NCBI GenBank assembly: GCA_027315365.1
Contig: DAHUYF010000136.1
Location: 1-53,206 of the forward strand
Direction of reading: 5' to 3'
Length of the DNA: 53,206 bases
Source of the DNA: Rhodospirillales bacterium
GTDB taxonomy: Bacteria; Pseudomonadota; Alphaproteobacteria; ATCC43930; CGMCC-115725
Shown one piece after another: positions 29,436 to 36,479 of this stretch. The notes under the pieces were generated by a model. The model was not told the origin of the DNA and made no database searches. It was given only the letters and a program-made list of their open reading frames with translations. Each line of letters opens with the position of its first letter. Positions within the stretch are counted from its first letter, which is position 1. A program made the position numbers and the translations under genes.

Positions 29436-31498
29436 GCGACGCTCCTGTTCGGCACGGGTGCGTCGGCCGGCGGCGCCATCTCGCTCGCCAAGGGGAAGGT
29501 GATGCGCACCGCGGTTCCCCGTCCGGGCTCGCTGGCGATGGCGAAGCTGCCGCCGTGCAGCTCGACGAGGTTTTTCGCCAACGGAAGGCCCAGCCCGGTG
29601 CCCTCGTGGGTGCGCGTCATCGCATTCTCCACCTGCCCGAAGGGCTCGAGCGCCTTCGGGATGTCTTCCGCCGACATGCCGATGCCGGTATCCGCGACCT
29701 CGATGTCGACGCCGGACGGAGCGCGCCAGGCGCGCACCAGGACCTCGCCTCCGGCGGGCGTGAATTTGACGGCGTTCGAGATCAGATTGATCAGCACCTG
29801 GTGCAGGCGGGTGCTGTCCGCGGCGATCGCGGGCAGTCCGGTTTCCGGCTCGCAGCGGAGCAGGACGCCTTTCTCCGCCGCTTTGTCGGCCAGCAGATCG
29901 GTCGCCTCGTGGAGGCTGGCGGCCGGGTCGAGGCGCTCGATCAGCAGCTCGGTCTTTCCCGAGTGCAGCTTGGCGAGATCGAGGATGTCGTTGATGATCT
30001 TGAGCAGATGGCGCCCGCTCCTGACGATGAGGGCGCCGTACTCCCGGTAGCGCGGCAGCACCGATCCGAAGGCCTCCTGGGCGATCAGCTCGGCAAAGCC
30101 GATCACGGCATTCAGCGGCGTGCGCAGCTCGTGGCTCATCGTGGCCAGGAAGGCGCTCTTGGCCCGGTCCGCCTCTTCGGCCCGCTCCCTGGCGACCCGT
30201 TCGGCCTCGCCGGCCGCGCGCAGCGCCTCCTCCTGCTGCTTCACCTGCGTGATGTCGCTGTGAAAATAGACCATGCCGCCGGCGTTCGTCCGCCGCCAGC
30301 GCGTCAGCACCCAGCGGCCGCCGGCGAGCTTCTGCACCGTCTCGCCGCTCGGCGTGCGATGCTGGGCGAGACGGCGCTCGACGTCCGCCGGCGATCCGTA
30401 GATGCCGTGCCGCAGCGACAGCCCGAGCGCGTCCTCGAAGGAGAGGTTCGGTGCGACCGCATCGTCGGGAATCGAGAACAGCTCTCGATAGCTGCTGTTG
30501 CACATCAGCAGACGGTCGTCCGCGTCGAACAACGCGAACCCGGCCGGCACATTGTTGATGGCGTCGCGCAGGCGAAGCTCGGCATGCTCGCGTGCGCCGG
30601 CCTCCCTGACCAGCTTCGCGGTGCCCAGCGCGACGAGCAGCGTGAGCATCGCCATGAACACCGCGTCCGCCGCGGCGTAGGCGCGAAAGGACGGCTCCAG
30701 CCACACCGGCGGCGTAGTGACGATGATCTTCAGCGGCAATCCCGAAACCGGCTGCACCAGCGATGTGAAGCGCGGGTTGAGATGGAAGAAGCTGCGCACA
30801 TCCATGCCGATGAGCGCGCGGCTGTTCTGCGGCGCCACGACCGCGGCCAGCAGCGCACCGTCTTCCCGCGCGAGCGCTGCCATGCCGGCATCGGCGTTGC
30901 CGCCCCGCCCGTAGAAGCTCATGAAATAGGACGGATCGACCAGCGCGGCGACGACGCCGCGGAGATCGCCGCCGCTGTCGAGGATGGGTCTGGTCACCGC
31001 GAAATAGGGTTTGCCGTCGACTTTCGACAGCGACGGCGCCTCAATGTAGAGGCCAACGCCGCGCCATTTCTTCTGTTCGGCAAAGCCTGGCAAGTCCGCG
31101 TAGGAAAACCGCTGTGCCGGATAATGGCGCGAATCCTGGATCAGCACGCCATTGGCGTCGAGGATCGTCAGTGCCCTGACCTGCGGCAGACTCGCCGCGG
31201 TCCGATGCAGCAGCATGTGCAGTGCCACCGATCGCCGCCCGAGAGCCGGCTCGGCGGCGGCTTTGGAGGCGACGTCCTCGAGGGCGAGGTCGACGCCGCC
31301 GATCGCGCGGCTGGCATGTTCGGCCAGCAGGGTCGCGCGTGCGGCCATGGCGTCCGCCGCCGTGGTTTGCGCGGACTGCACCAGCTTGGCAATGAAGATC
31401 GCGTTCGCCCCGTGCAGCAGGACGAGGATCAGCAGGCTGGAGACGGTCAGCCTGCGCGAGAACGGCATCTGCAGAAGCTGTGCGACGGCGTAGCGCAT
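29432..31498 (-). CDS. Membrane sensor histidine kinase with Cache-like and PAS domains
   Basis: A 688-residue protein. TM1 (about 15-37) and TM2 (about 283-302) flank a large periplasmic domain of dCache type (ALTILDANGVLIQDSRHYPAQ). A PAS domain (AINNVPAGFALFDADDRLLMCN) and a linker helix follow, then HisKA with phospho-His in SHELRTPLNAVIGFAEL. The ATPase domain has N-box NLISNAVKFTPAGG, DTGIGM and GTGLGLPLAKNLVELHGG. There is no receiver domain and no adjacent response regulator. It is coupled to the downstream binding-protein gene. Confidence 0.92.
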   Translation of the reverse strand: MRYAVAQLLQMPFSRRLTVSSLLILVLLHGANAIFIAKLVQSAQTTAADAMAARATLLAEHASRAIGGVDLALEDVASKAAAEPALGRRSVALHMLLHRTAASLPQVRALTILDANGVLIQDSRHYPAQRFSYADLPGFAEQKKWRGVGLYIEAPSLSKVDGKPYFAVTRPILDSGGDLRGVVAALVDPSYFMSFYGRGGNADAGMAALAREDGALLAAVVAPQNSRALIGMDVRSFFHLNPRFTSLVQPVSGLPLKIIVTTPPVWLEPSFRAYAAADAVFMAMLTLLVALGTAKLVREAGAREHAELRLRDAINNVPAGFALFDADDRLLMCNSSYRELFSIPDDAVAPNLSFEDALGLSLRHGIYGSPADVERRLAQHRTPSGETVQKLAGGRWVLTRWRRTNAGGMVYFHSDITQVKQQEEALRAAGEAERVARERAEEADRAKSAFLATMSHELRTPLNAVIGFAELIAQEAFGSVLPRYREYGALIVRSGRHLLKIINDILDLAKLHSGKTELLIERLDPAASLHEATDLLADKAAEKGVLLRCEPETGLPAIAADSTRLHQVLINLISNAVKFTPAGGEVLVRAWRAPSGVDIEVADTGIGMSAEDIPKALEPFGQVENAMTRTHEGTGLGLPLAKNLVELHGGSFAIASEPGRGTAVRITFPLASEMAPPADAPVPNRSVA

Positions 31499-31786
31499 GC
31501 CTGTGACGTCTGCCCGGTCGAGGCGCCGAAACCCGACAGCCTCTCGGTCCCGGAGCCGAACATCGAATTTTTCAGGCTATGCCGCAGAAGCTAAGAATAG
31601 GTTGTCGACCCGTCGCGCCGCCGATCCGGCCCGAATTGGCGAGGATCGTTTCGCTGCCGCAACGGCATCGGCGCTCGCGGTCGGTCGGCGCCGTCGATGA
31701 GTGCCCTTGCCGCCTTCAGATCGAGCTGCTGCGCGCGATGGTCGGCTCTGCCGCGCGGCGCCGGCGGGCTTGCCGCCGCCTGGACG

Positions 31787-33079
31787 TCAGATCGAGAACG
31801 GCAGGGCGTCGAGCAGCAACATCAGGTTGAGCGCCAGGATGACCGCCGCCGCGGCGAGCGCGGCCAGCGAGATCGCCGGCCGGTTGGCCATGGCGCCCAT
31901 GACGCTGCGGCGCGACGTGAAGGCGATGAGCGCAAGCATCGGTACCGGCAGGACCAGGCTCAGCACCGCTTGGCTGAGGACGAGCATGCGCGTGGCGTCG
32001 ACGCCCAGGGCCACGACCACGAGGGACGGCGCCATGGTCACGAGGCGGCGGACCCAAAGCGGGATCCGCCAGCCGACGAAGCCCTGCATGATCACTTGGC
32101 CGGCGAGCGTGCCGACCACGGAACTCGACGCTCCCGACGCCAGGAGCGAGACCAGGAATGCCACGGCCGCGGCCTTGCCGAGCAAGGGGCCGAGCAGGCG
32201 ATAGGCGGTTTCGATGTCGGCGACGCCGTTATGGGCGCCGTCGTGGAATGCCGAGGCGGCCAGGTACATCATCGCCAGGTTGACGAGGCCGGCGATCCCG
32301 AGCGCGATGACGACGTTGCGATCGGAGGCGCGGATCAGGCCGGCGGCGCCGCCGCGAGCACCGCCCCGATCCTGGGTCAGGCCCGAATGCAGGTAGATGG
32401 CATGCGGCATCACCGTGGCGCCAACGATGCCGGCAGCCATCAGCACGCTGTCCGAGCCGCCGAGCCAGGGGACGGCCGCGTGGTAGGCGACCGCGCCCCA
32501 ATCGGGCGCCGCAAGGATCGTCTCGACCAGGTAGCCGGCACAGACCACGCCGACCAGCGCCGCCACGGCGGCTTCGATGATGCGCAACCCCCAACGCTGC
32601 AGCAGCAGCGTCGCATAGGTGGCGACGCCGGCGACTATCGTTCCCGCCAGCAGCGGAATATGGAACAGGAGCTGCACGCCGATACCGGCGCCCAGCAGCT
32701 CCGCCAGATCGGTCGCCATGGCGGCGAACTCGCTTGCCACCCACATCGCCGCGACCAGGCCGCGCGGCAGCCGCGCGCGACTTATCTCCGCGAGATTCAT
32801 CCCGGTGACGATGCCGAGCCTCGCCGACAAGGCCTGAAACAGCATCGCCACCAGGTTGGCGAGCACGACGACCCAGAGCAGCTTGTAGCCGAAGGCGGCC
32901 CCGCTCTGGATGTTGGTCGCGACATTGCCGGGATCCATATAGGCGACCGAGGCGACGAAGGCGGGCAGCATCAGCGATGCGCCTGCGCCGCGCGCCGCCG
33001 GCAGCCGGATCGACCGGAGCGCCTCCGGCCGCGGATCGAGCGCCTCCGCGCCGTACCATGCCCGAACCAGCGCTACCAT
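31787..33079 (-). CDS. mntH: Nramp-family divalent metal transporter
   Basis: A 430-residue inner-membrane protein with 11 predicted TM helices that imports Mn2+ or Fe2+ with protons. The metal-binding DPGN motif is in SVAYMDPGNVATNIQSGA, and the second conserved site, MPHAIYLHSGLTQDR, is intact. GGAGGG before ATG 33079 supports the start; an in-frame ATG at 33154 would add an unconserved 25 residues. It is a single gene, and no MntR or Fur box was recognised upstream. Mn against Fe preference is not decidable here. Confidence 0.9.
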   Translation of the reverse strand: MVALVRAWYGAEALDPRPEALRSIRLPAARGAGASLMLPAFVASVAYMDPGNVATNIQSGAAFGYKLLWVVVLANLVAMLFQALSARLGIVTGMNLAEISRARLPRGLVAAMWVASEFAAMATDLAELLGAGIGVQLLFHIPLLAGTIVAGVATYATLLLQRWGLRIIEAAVAALVGVVCAGYLVETILAAPDWGAVAYHAAVPWLGGSDSVLMAAGIVGATVMPHAIYLHSGLTQDRGGARGGAAGLIRASDRNVVIALGIAGLVNLAMMYLAASAFHDGAHNGVADIETAYRLLGPLLGKAAAVAFLVSLLASGASSSVVGTLAGQVIMQGFVGWRIPLWVRRLVTMAPSLVVVALGVDATRMLVLSQAVLSLVLPVPMLALIAFTSRRSVMGAMANRPAISLAALAAAAVILALNLMLLLDALPFSI

Positions 33080-33625
33080 CGCACCCTCCGCCGCCGACCG
33101 CCGACCATCGCGACGCCCGATCGGGACGATGCCGGCGCATAACCAGATGGGCATGCAGGGGCGACGAAGAAAGTCGATCTATTCGATTGCCGCCATCGGA
33201 AATTACGATCCATGAGCGAAGTGCCGGCGATCACCTGCGGCGCAGATGCACGCCGATTGCCTCAGCCCGGACGTCCCGCGGTCGCCGCGATGCGGTCTCG
33301 CATCGCCCTGCCGTCGGCGCAGCCATACGGCGTATCATCAAAGCCAACGCCGTTTCCGGAGCGCGGTTCCGATACGCGGAGCGGACAACGGACGACACGA
33401 CGCAGGCTCTCGATGACGCCATGCGCCGCCGGTAGCGGCGGCTCAGTGCTTGCTGGCGCGAGCCGCGATCGCTCTACCGCGTCGTCGGCCCTGGTGCTCG
33501 CTTTTTCGCAAGAATTGCCGGACATTCTACATGATTGTCGCCGGCCTCCGCGGCAGCTTTAACCGGTGCTTTGCCTTCTGGCGGCAGGATTGCTGCCGAT
33601 ACTCGGTTTTGGGAGCACAGCGGCC
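33080..33625. other. Intergenic region without recognised gene
   Basis: About 545 bp upstream of the Nramp gene. Several frames up to about 116 codons exist on the plus strand, but their composition is shadow-like and Arg/Ser/Pro-rich. I see no clear operator or RNA element. Confidence 0.4.
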
Positions 33626-33886
33626 ATGCGGATTCGGTGCATAAAATTGCAGGAGCAGGGAATCGAGTTCTTCGTTGCGCTGGTCAAGGAGGACGTCGTC
33701 GGCGCCGAAGAGCATGCGACACGCACCGTGGCCAATTACGAGAGCATCCTCAATCGGCCGGTCGTGCTCTGCGGCGATCTCTCGGGGAAGTATTTCGGCC
33801 GCTATGATCTGGCGCATCATCTGGCGCGGACCATCGATCCCAGCCGCATCCGCTGGGGCACCTACGAATTCGAGTATCCGGGCTGA
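33626..33886 (+). CDS. Hypothetical protein, 86 residues
   Basis: MRIRCIKLQEQGIEFFVALVKED starts a small mixed alpha/beta protein ending RWGTYEFEYPG. GGGAG ten bases before the ATG and a natural amino-acid composition suggest a real gene. I recognise no family. It borders the FNR-box gene set but has no such box itself. It is convergent with the next gene. Confidence 0.55.
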   Translation: MRIRCIKLQEQGIEFFVALVKEDVVGAEEHATRTVANYESILNRPVVLCGDLSGKYFGRYDLAHHLARTIDPSRIRWGTYEFEYPG

Positions 33887-33896
33887 GGCGCCGCCG

Positions 33897-34139
33897 TCAC
33901 GCCACCCGCACTCCCTGACCGGGCGCCGCGTCGGCGCCTTGACGCCAGAGGCGGAGGTCGACGACCTTCTTGCCGGCCTGCGTCTGCCGCACTGCCCGCA
34001 GCGCCGCTAGGCAGCGCCGCCGCTTCAGCAACCAGCGAAGATCGTCAAGGTCTTCGTCGTCGACGCCGCAAGGCGCGGTCAGCATGGCCAGCAGCCGGTC
34101 GATGTCGCGCAGATCGCGGGCGAGTTCCTCGGAGGTCAT
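33897..34139 (-). CDS. Small hypothetical protein under an FNR-type box
   Basis: An 80-residue charged helical protein: MTSEELARDLRDIDRLLAML followed by DDEDLDDLRWLLKRRRCLAALRAV. No membrane segment. The ATG at 34139 has only a weak ribosome site (AAAGG, 10 bases away); a GTG at 34175 is possible. Its strongest support is the TTGAG-N4-ATCAA box centred 69.5 bp upstream, a mirror of the box before the divergent phasin gene. Function unknown. Confidence 0.55.
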   Translation of the reverse strand: MTSEELARDLRDIDRLLAMLTAPCGVDDEDLDDLRWLLKRRRCLAALRAVRQTQAGKKVVDLRLWRQGADAAPGQGVRVA

Positions 34140-34201
34140 CGCGCACCAGCCTTTCCTGCCTTCGCCTCGCTGCACTCCAGACCAACGGCCGCGGGCGCGC
34201 C

Positions 34202-34215
34202 TTGAGGCAGATCAA
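34202..34215 (-). promoter_or_regulatory. FNR/FixK-type box A
   Basis: TTGAG-GCAG-ATCAA, one mismatch from TTGAT-N4-ATCAA. Its centre is 69.5 bp before the ATG of the minus-strand gene at 34139. Activation at -41.5 would place the transcript start near 34167. Confidence 0.65.
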
Positions 34216-34276
34216 GCGTCCCGACAATCGGCGGCGTGGGCGCCGTTCGCCGCCTGTCCCGCCGCGGCCGAGCGTC

Positions 34277-34290
34277 TTGAGATAGATCAA
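34277..34290 (+). promoter_or_regulatory. FNR/FixK-type box B
   Basis: TTGAG-ATAG-ATCAA centred 63.5 bp before the phasin ATG. Activation at -41.5 would start RNA near 34325, with TGACAT (34313-34318) as a plausible -10. A weaker TTGAT-CTTC-TTCAA follows at 34318-34331, over the predicted start, where binding could repress. Confidence 0.7.
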
Positions 34291-34346
34291 TGTGCCGCCT
34301 GCCCGGCGGTGGTGACATTGATCTTCTTCAAGCCGGAGGATCAGCC

Positions 34347-34712
34347 ATGCCAGACGACGCCAAGGCCGCGCGGCCGCAGCCGATGACGAAACACCCGCCG
34401 GAGAGCCCGGTGCCGAATTACGCCGCCTTCTTCGGCGGCGGCCAGCAAACTTTCTCGCGCTGGATGCAAGGCATGTTCACGCTTTCCCAGGAGATCACGC
34501 GCTTCACCCAGGGCCGGGTGCAGGAAGACATGGCGGCATGGTGGGCGCTTGCCTCCTGCCGCACTCCCGAGGAGGCCGCGAACTGCCAGCAGCGCTTTGC
34601 CGCCAAGGCGGTCGAGGAATATTCCGAAGAGATCACCAAGCTGTCGCAGATGATGATGACGGTGGCGACGGAGGGTCTCTCCGCGGCGCGACGGCCTGTG
34701 GCGGACGGCTGA
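34347..34712 (+). CDS. Phasin-family protein
   Basis: A 121-residue, mostly helical protein. FSRWMQGMFTLSQEITRFTQ, then VQEDMAAWWALASCRTPEEAANCQQRFAAKAVEEYSEE split over two helices, matches the phasin pattern (QEDM-x-x-W-x-x-L-x-x-C-x-[ST]-P-E-E). Phasins coat polyhydroxyalkanoate granules. GGAGG lies before the ATG. The upstream FNR-type box suggests induction when oxygen falls, when polyester storage is common. No PHA synthase is in the window. Confidence 0.8.
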   Translation: MPDDAKAARPQPMTKHPPESPVPNYAAFFGGGQQTFSRWMQGMFTLSQEITRFTQGRVQEDMAAWWALASCRTPEEAANCQQRFAAKAVEEYSEEITKLSQMMMTVATEGLSAARRPVADG

Positions 34713-34731
34713 CCGGAGGCCTCTTGGCGGT

Positions 34732-34745
34732 TTGATGCAGGTCAA
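34732..34745 (+). promoter_or_regulatory. FNR/FixK-type box C
   Basis: TTGAT-GCAG-GTCAA centred 107.5 bp before the lipoprotein ATG at 34846. Activation at -41.5 would start RNA near 34780, with TAGCCT (34768-34773) as a weak -10. Confidence 0.7.
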
Positions 34746-34845
34746 TGAATCCGGCGTTTCGGACGCATAGCCTGTTGATGTCAAAGGAGTTGCCCGTCTA
34801 CGGCGTGCCGCTGCCGCGGCGCGCCGTCCCTGCAAGGAGAAAAAC

Positions 34846-35112
34846 ATGCAATTTATCAAGCGTAGTCTCGTCGCCCTGGTGCCGGTGATCGCTCTCGGGG
34901 CCTGCACGCAGCTGAGCGATCAGGATCGGGCGCTGCTGACCGCGGCGAGCCAGAACGCCGAGCAGGCCAAGGTCCTGGCACAGCAGGCGCTCGACGCGTC
35001 TCGCGCTGCTCAGGCGAGCGCCAGCCAGGCGGCCGCCGATGCCAAGTCGGCGAATGAAAAGGCCGACCGTATGTTCCAGCGCTCGCTGCGCAAGGTGGCG
35101 CCGTCGCAGTAG
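34846..35112 (+). CDS. Lpp-like alanine-zipper lipoprotein
   Basis: An 88-residue protein. A signal peptide ends in lipobox IALGAC (Cys near residue 20). The mature part is a heptad-like Ala-rich coiled coil (ASQNAEQAKVLAQQALDASR and AADAKSANEKADRMF), as in Lpp/OprI lipoproteins that brace the outer membrane. It lacks the C-terminal Lys used for peptidoglycan linkage in Lpp, ending KVAPSQ. AAGGAG precedes the ATG. Box C upstream suggests oxygen-dependent control. Confidence 0.8.
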   Translation: MQFIKRSLVALVPVIALGACTQLSDQDRALLTAASQNAEQAKVLAQQALDASRAAQASASQAAADAKSANEKADRMFQRSLRKVAPSQ

Positions 35113-35125
35113 CCGGCGATGGCGT

Positions 35126-35157
35126 GCGGCGAGGATGGCGAACAACCTCCTCGCCGC
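35126..35157. terminator. Hairpin between convergent lipoprotein and hibernation-factor genes
   Basis: GCGGCGAGGA (35126-35135) pairs perfectly with TCCTCGCCGC (35148-35157). No T tract; it may act in both directions. Confidence 0.45.
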
Positions 35158-35188
35158 GACCGGATCGTCCGAACGGTCCCGTCGTGCA

Positions 35189-35761
35189 TCACGGCGCCAG
35201 ATGATGTTTTCCGACAGCGACTACGGTGCTCGCCTGCGGGCCCTTTTCTCCTTCACCCTCATGGACGACGTAGCGGACTTCGTCGCCCTCCGAGAGCGCG
35301 TCGAAACCGTCGCCGGTGACGGCGTTGCGGTGCATGTAGACCTCGTCGCCCTCGCTCGATTGGATGAAGCCGTAGCCCTCGGCCTTGAAGAGCCGGGCGA
35401 TATGGCCATGGCTCTGCGCCTCATGGGCCTTGATATCGCCGCGCGCGTGTCGCGCATGATCCTCGATCTGGCGGCGCGTCGCATCGAAGGCGTCGCGCAC
35501 CGCGACCAGTATGTCCTCGTGCGCGTGATGCTCGGGGGGATCGCGGTTGACGACGATCTCGCGCCCGGGAACGGTGAGATCGACGCGCACATGATAGAGC
35601 CTGCCCCTGTGCTGATGGCGGCCGCTCGCCTCGACCACCACGTGGCAGGCCATGATTCTTCCGAAGAACCGGTCGAGGGCGTCGACCCGCTCGCGGATAT
35701 GCGCTTCCACGGCCGGCGATGGGTCCATGTTGCGGAAGGTGATCTGTACCGGGAGCTGCAT
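35189..35761 (-). CDS. HPF/RaiA ribosome-hibernation domain fused to a cold-shock domain
   Basis: A 190-residue two-domain protein. Residues 1-105 are the HPF/RaiA (sigma-54 modulation) fold, MQLPVQITFRNMDPSPAVEA to DILVAVRDAFDATRRQI, which sits in the ribosomal decoding centre. Residues 117-185 are a cold-shock (OB-fold) domain with RNP1-like GYGFIQ and RNP2-like VYMHRNAV. GGAG six bases before ATG 35761 fixes the start; upstream in-frame sequence is unconserved. A perfect FNR-type box lies 79.5 bp upstream. Such fusions exist in other proteobacteria; a role in silencing ribosomes at low oxygen is inferred. Confidence 0.85.
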   Translation of the reverse strand: MQLPVQITFRNMDPSPAVEAHIRERVDALDRFFGRIMACHVVVEASGRHQHRGRLYHVRVDLTVPGREIVVNRDPPEHHAHEDILVAVRDAFDATRRQIEDHARHARGDIKAHEAQSHGHIARLFKAEGYGFIQSSEGDEVYMHRNAVTGDGFDALSEGDEVRYVVHEGEGEKGPQASTVVAVGKHHLAP

Positions 35762-35833
35762 TGACGTCTCCGAAGCCGAAGAGCCTGCGGACGGCTCACG
35801 TTCCCATATGAGCCGATTCCGCCGCCGAGCCCC

Positions 35834-35847
35834 TTGATGCAGATCAA
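35834..35847 (-). promoter_or_regulatory. FNR/FixK-type box D (perfect)
   Basis: TTGAT-GCAG-ATCAA, an exact match to TTGAT-N4-ATCAA. Its centre is 79.5 bp before the ATG of the hibernation-factor gene, giving a predicted RNA start near 35799. Confidence 0.75.
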
Positions 35848-35881
35848 GCGGGCCTCGGGCGCGGGCTGGCGGGCGGCGCGA

Positions 35882-35895
35882 TTGACCTGCATCAA
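35882..35895 (+). promoter_or_regulatory. FNR/FixK-type box E
   Basis: TTGAC-CTGC-ATCAA; on the other strand it reads TTGAT-GCAG-GTCAA, identical to box C. Its centre is 59.5 bp before the DUF3775 gene, giving a predicted RNA start near 35930. Boxes D and E are 48 bp apart and face divergent genes. Confidence 0.7.
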
Positions 35896-35947
35896 GGTGC
35901 GAGACGGCGATCACCGCTTCACTGTCCGGGATCGGAAGGAGCGGCAG

Positions 35948-36382
35948 ATGGCCGAGAACGAGAAGGACACCGCACCGGAGCTGAACGTCAGCGCGGAAAA
36001 GCTCTGCTACATCATTGTCAAGGCGCGCGAATTCGACGCCAAGGTGGACCCGGTCGAGCCCGACCCCGGCTCGAACCCGACCGATGACGATGCGCGCGAG
36101 GTGCTGGAGGATTACGCCGATGATCCGACATTGGCGGAGCTGCGTGCCGCCATCGACGGCCTAAACGAGGACGAGATCGTCGACGTCATCGCCCTGGCGT
36201 GGCTCGGGCGGGCCGATTTCGCGAAGGAGGAATGGGTGGAGGCGAGGGCGCTCGCCCGGGAGCGGCACCGGCACCACTCCGCGAGCTATCTCGTCGGCAT
36301 GCCGGCGCTCGGCGACTATCTCGAGGAAGGAATGGCGGCGCTGGGATATTCCTGCGAGGATTACGAGGCCGGCCGGCTCTGA
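35948..36382 (+). CDS. DUF3775-family protein
   Basis: A 144-residue acidic soluble protein. LNVSAEKLCYIIVKAREFDAK, an acidic Asp/Glu-rich loop, then INGLNEDE-like AIDGLNEDEIVDVIALAWLGR and SYLVGMPALGDYLEEGMAALG fit DUF3775, a proteobacterial family of unknown function. AAGGAG stands seven bases before the ATG. It is divergent from the hibernation-factor gene, each with its own FNR-type box, so it probably belongs to the same low-oxygen response. Confidence 0.8.
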   Translation: MAENEKDTAPELNVSAEKLCYIIVKAREFDAKVDPVEPDPGSNPTDDDAREVLEDYADDPTLAELRAAIDGLNEDEIVDVIALAWLGRADFAKEEWVEARALARERHRHHSASYLVGMPALGDYLEEGMAALGYSCEDYEAGRL

Positions 36383-36479
36383 CGCTGGCGGCATTCACCC
36401 GCGCCGGCGGAATATCGCCGCGGCGCCGGGGCGTTGCGGATGTGGCATGCTGCTCTCCGGCTTACCGAGGAGCGCCGCC

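Noticed and set aside
33212-33562. A 116-codon plus-strand frame upstream of the Nramp gene
   Set aside because: Arg/Ser/Pro-rich with no ribosome site or recognisable pattern; probably noncoding.
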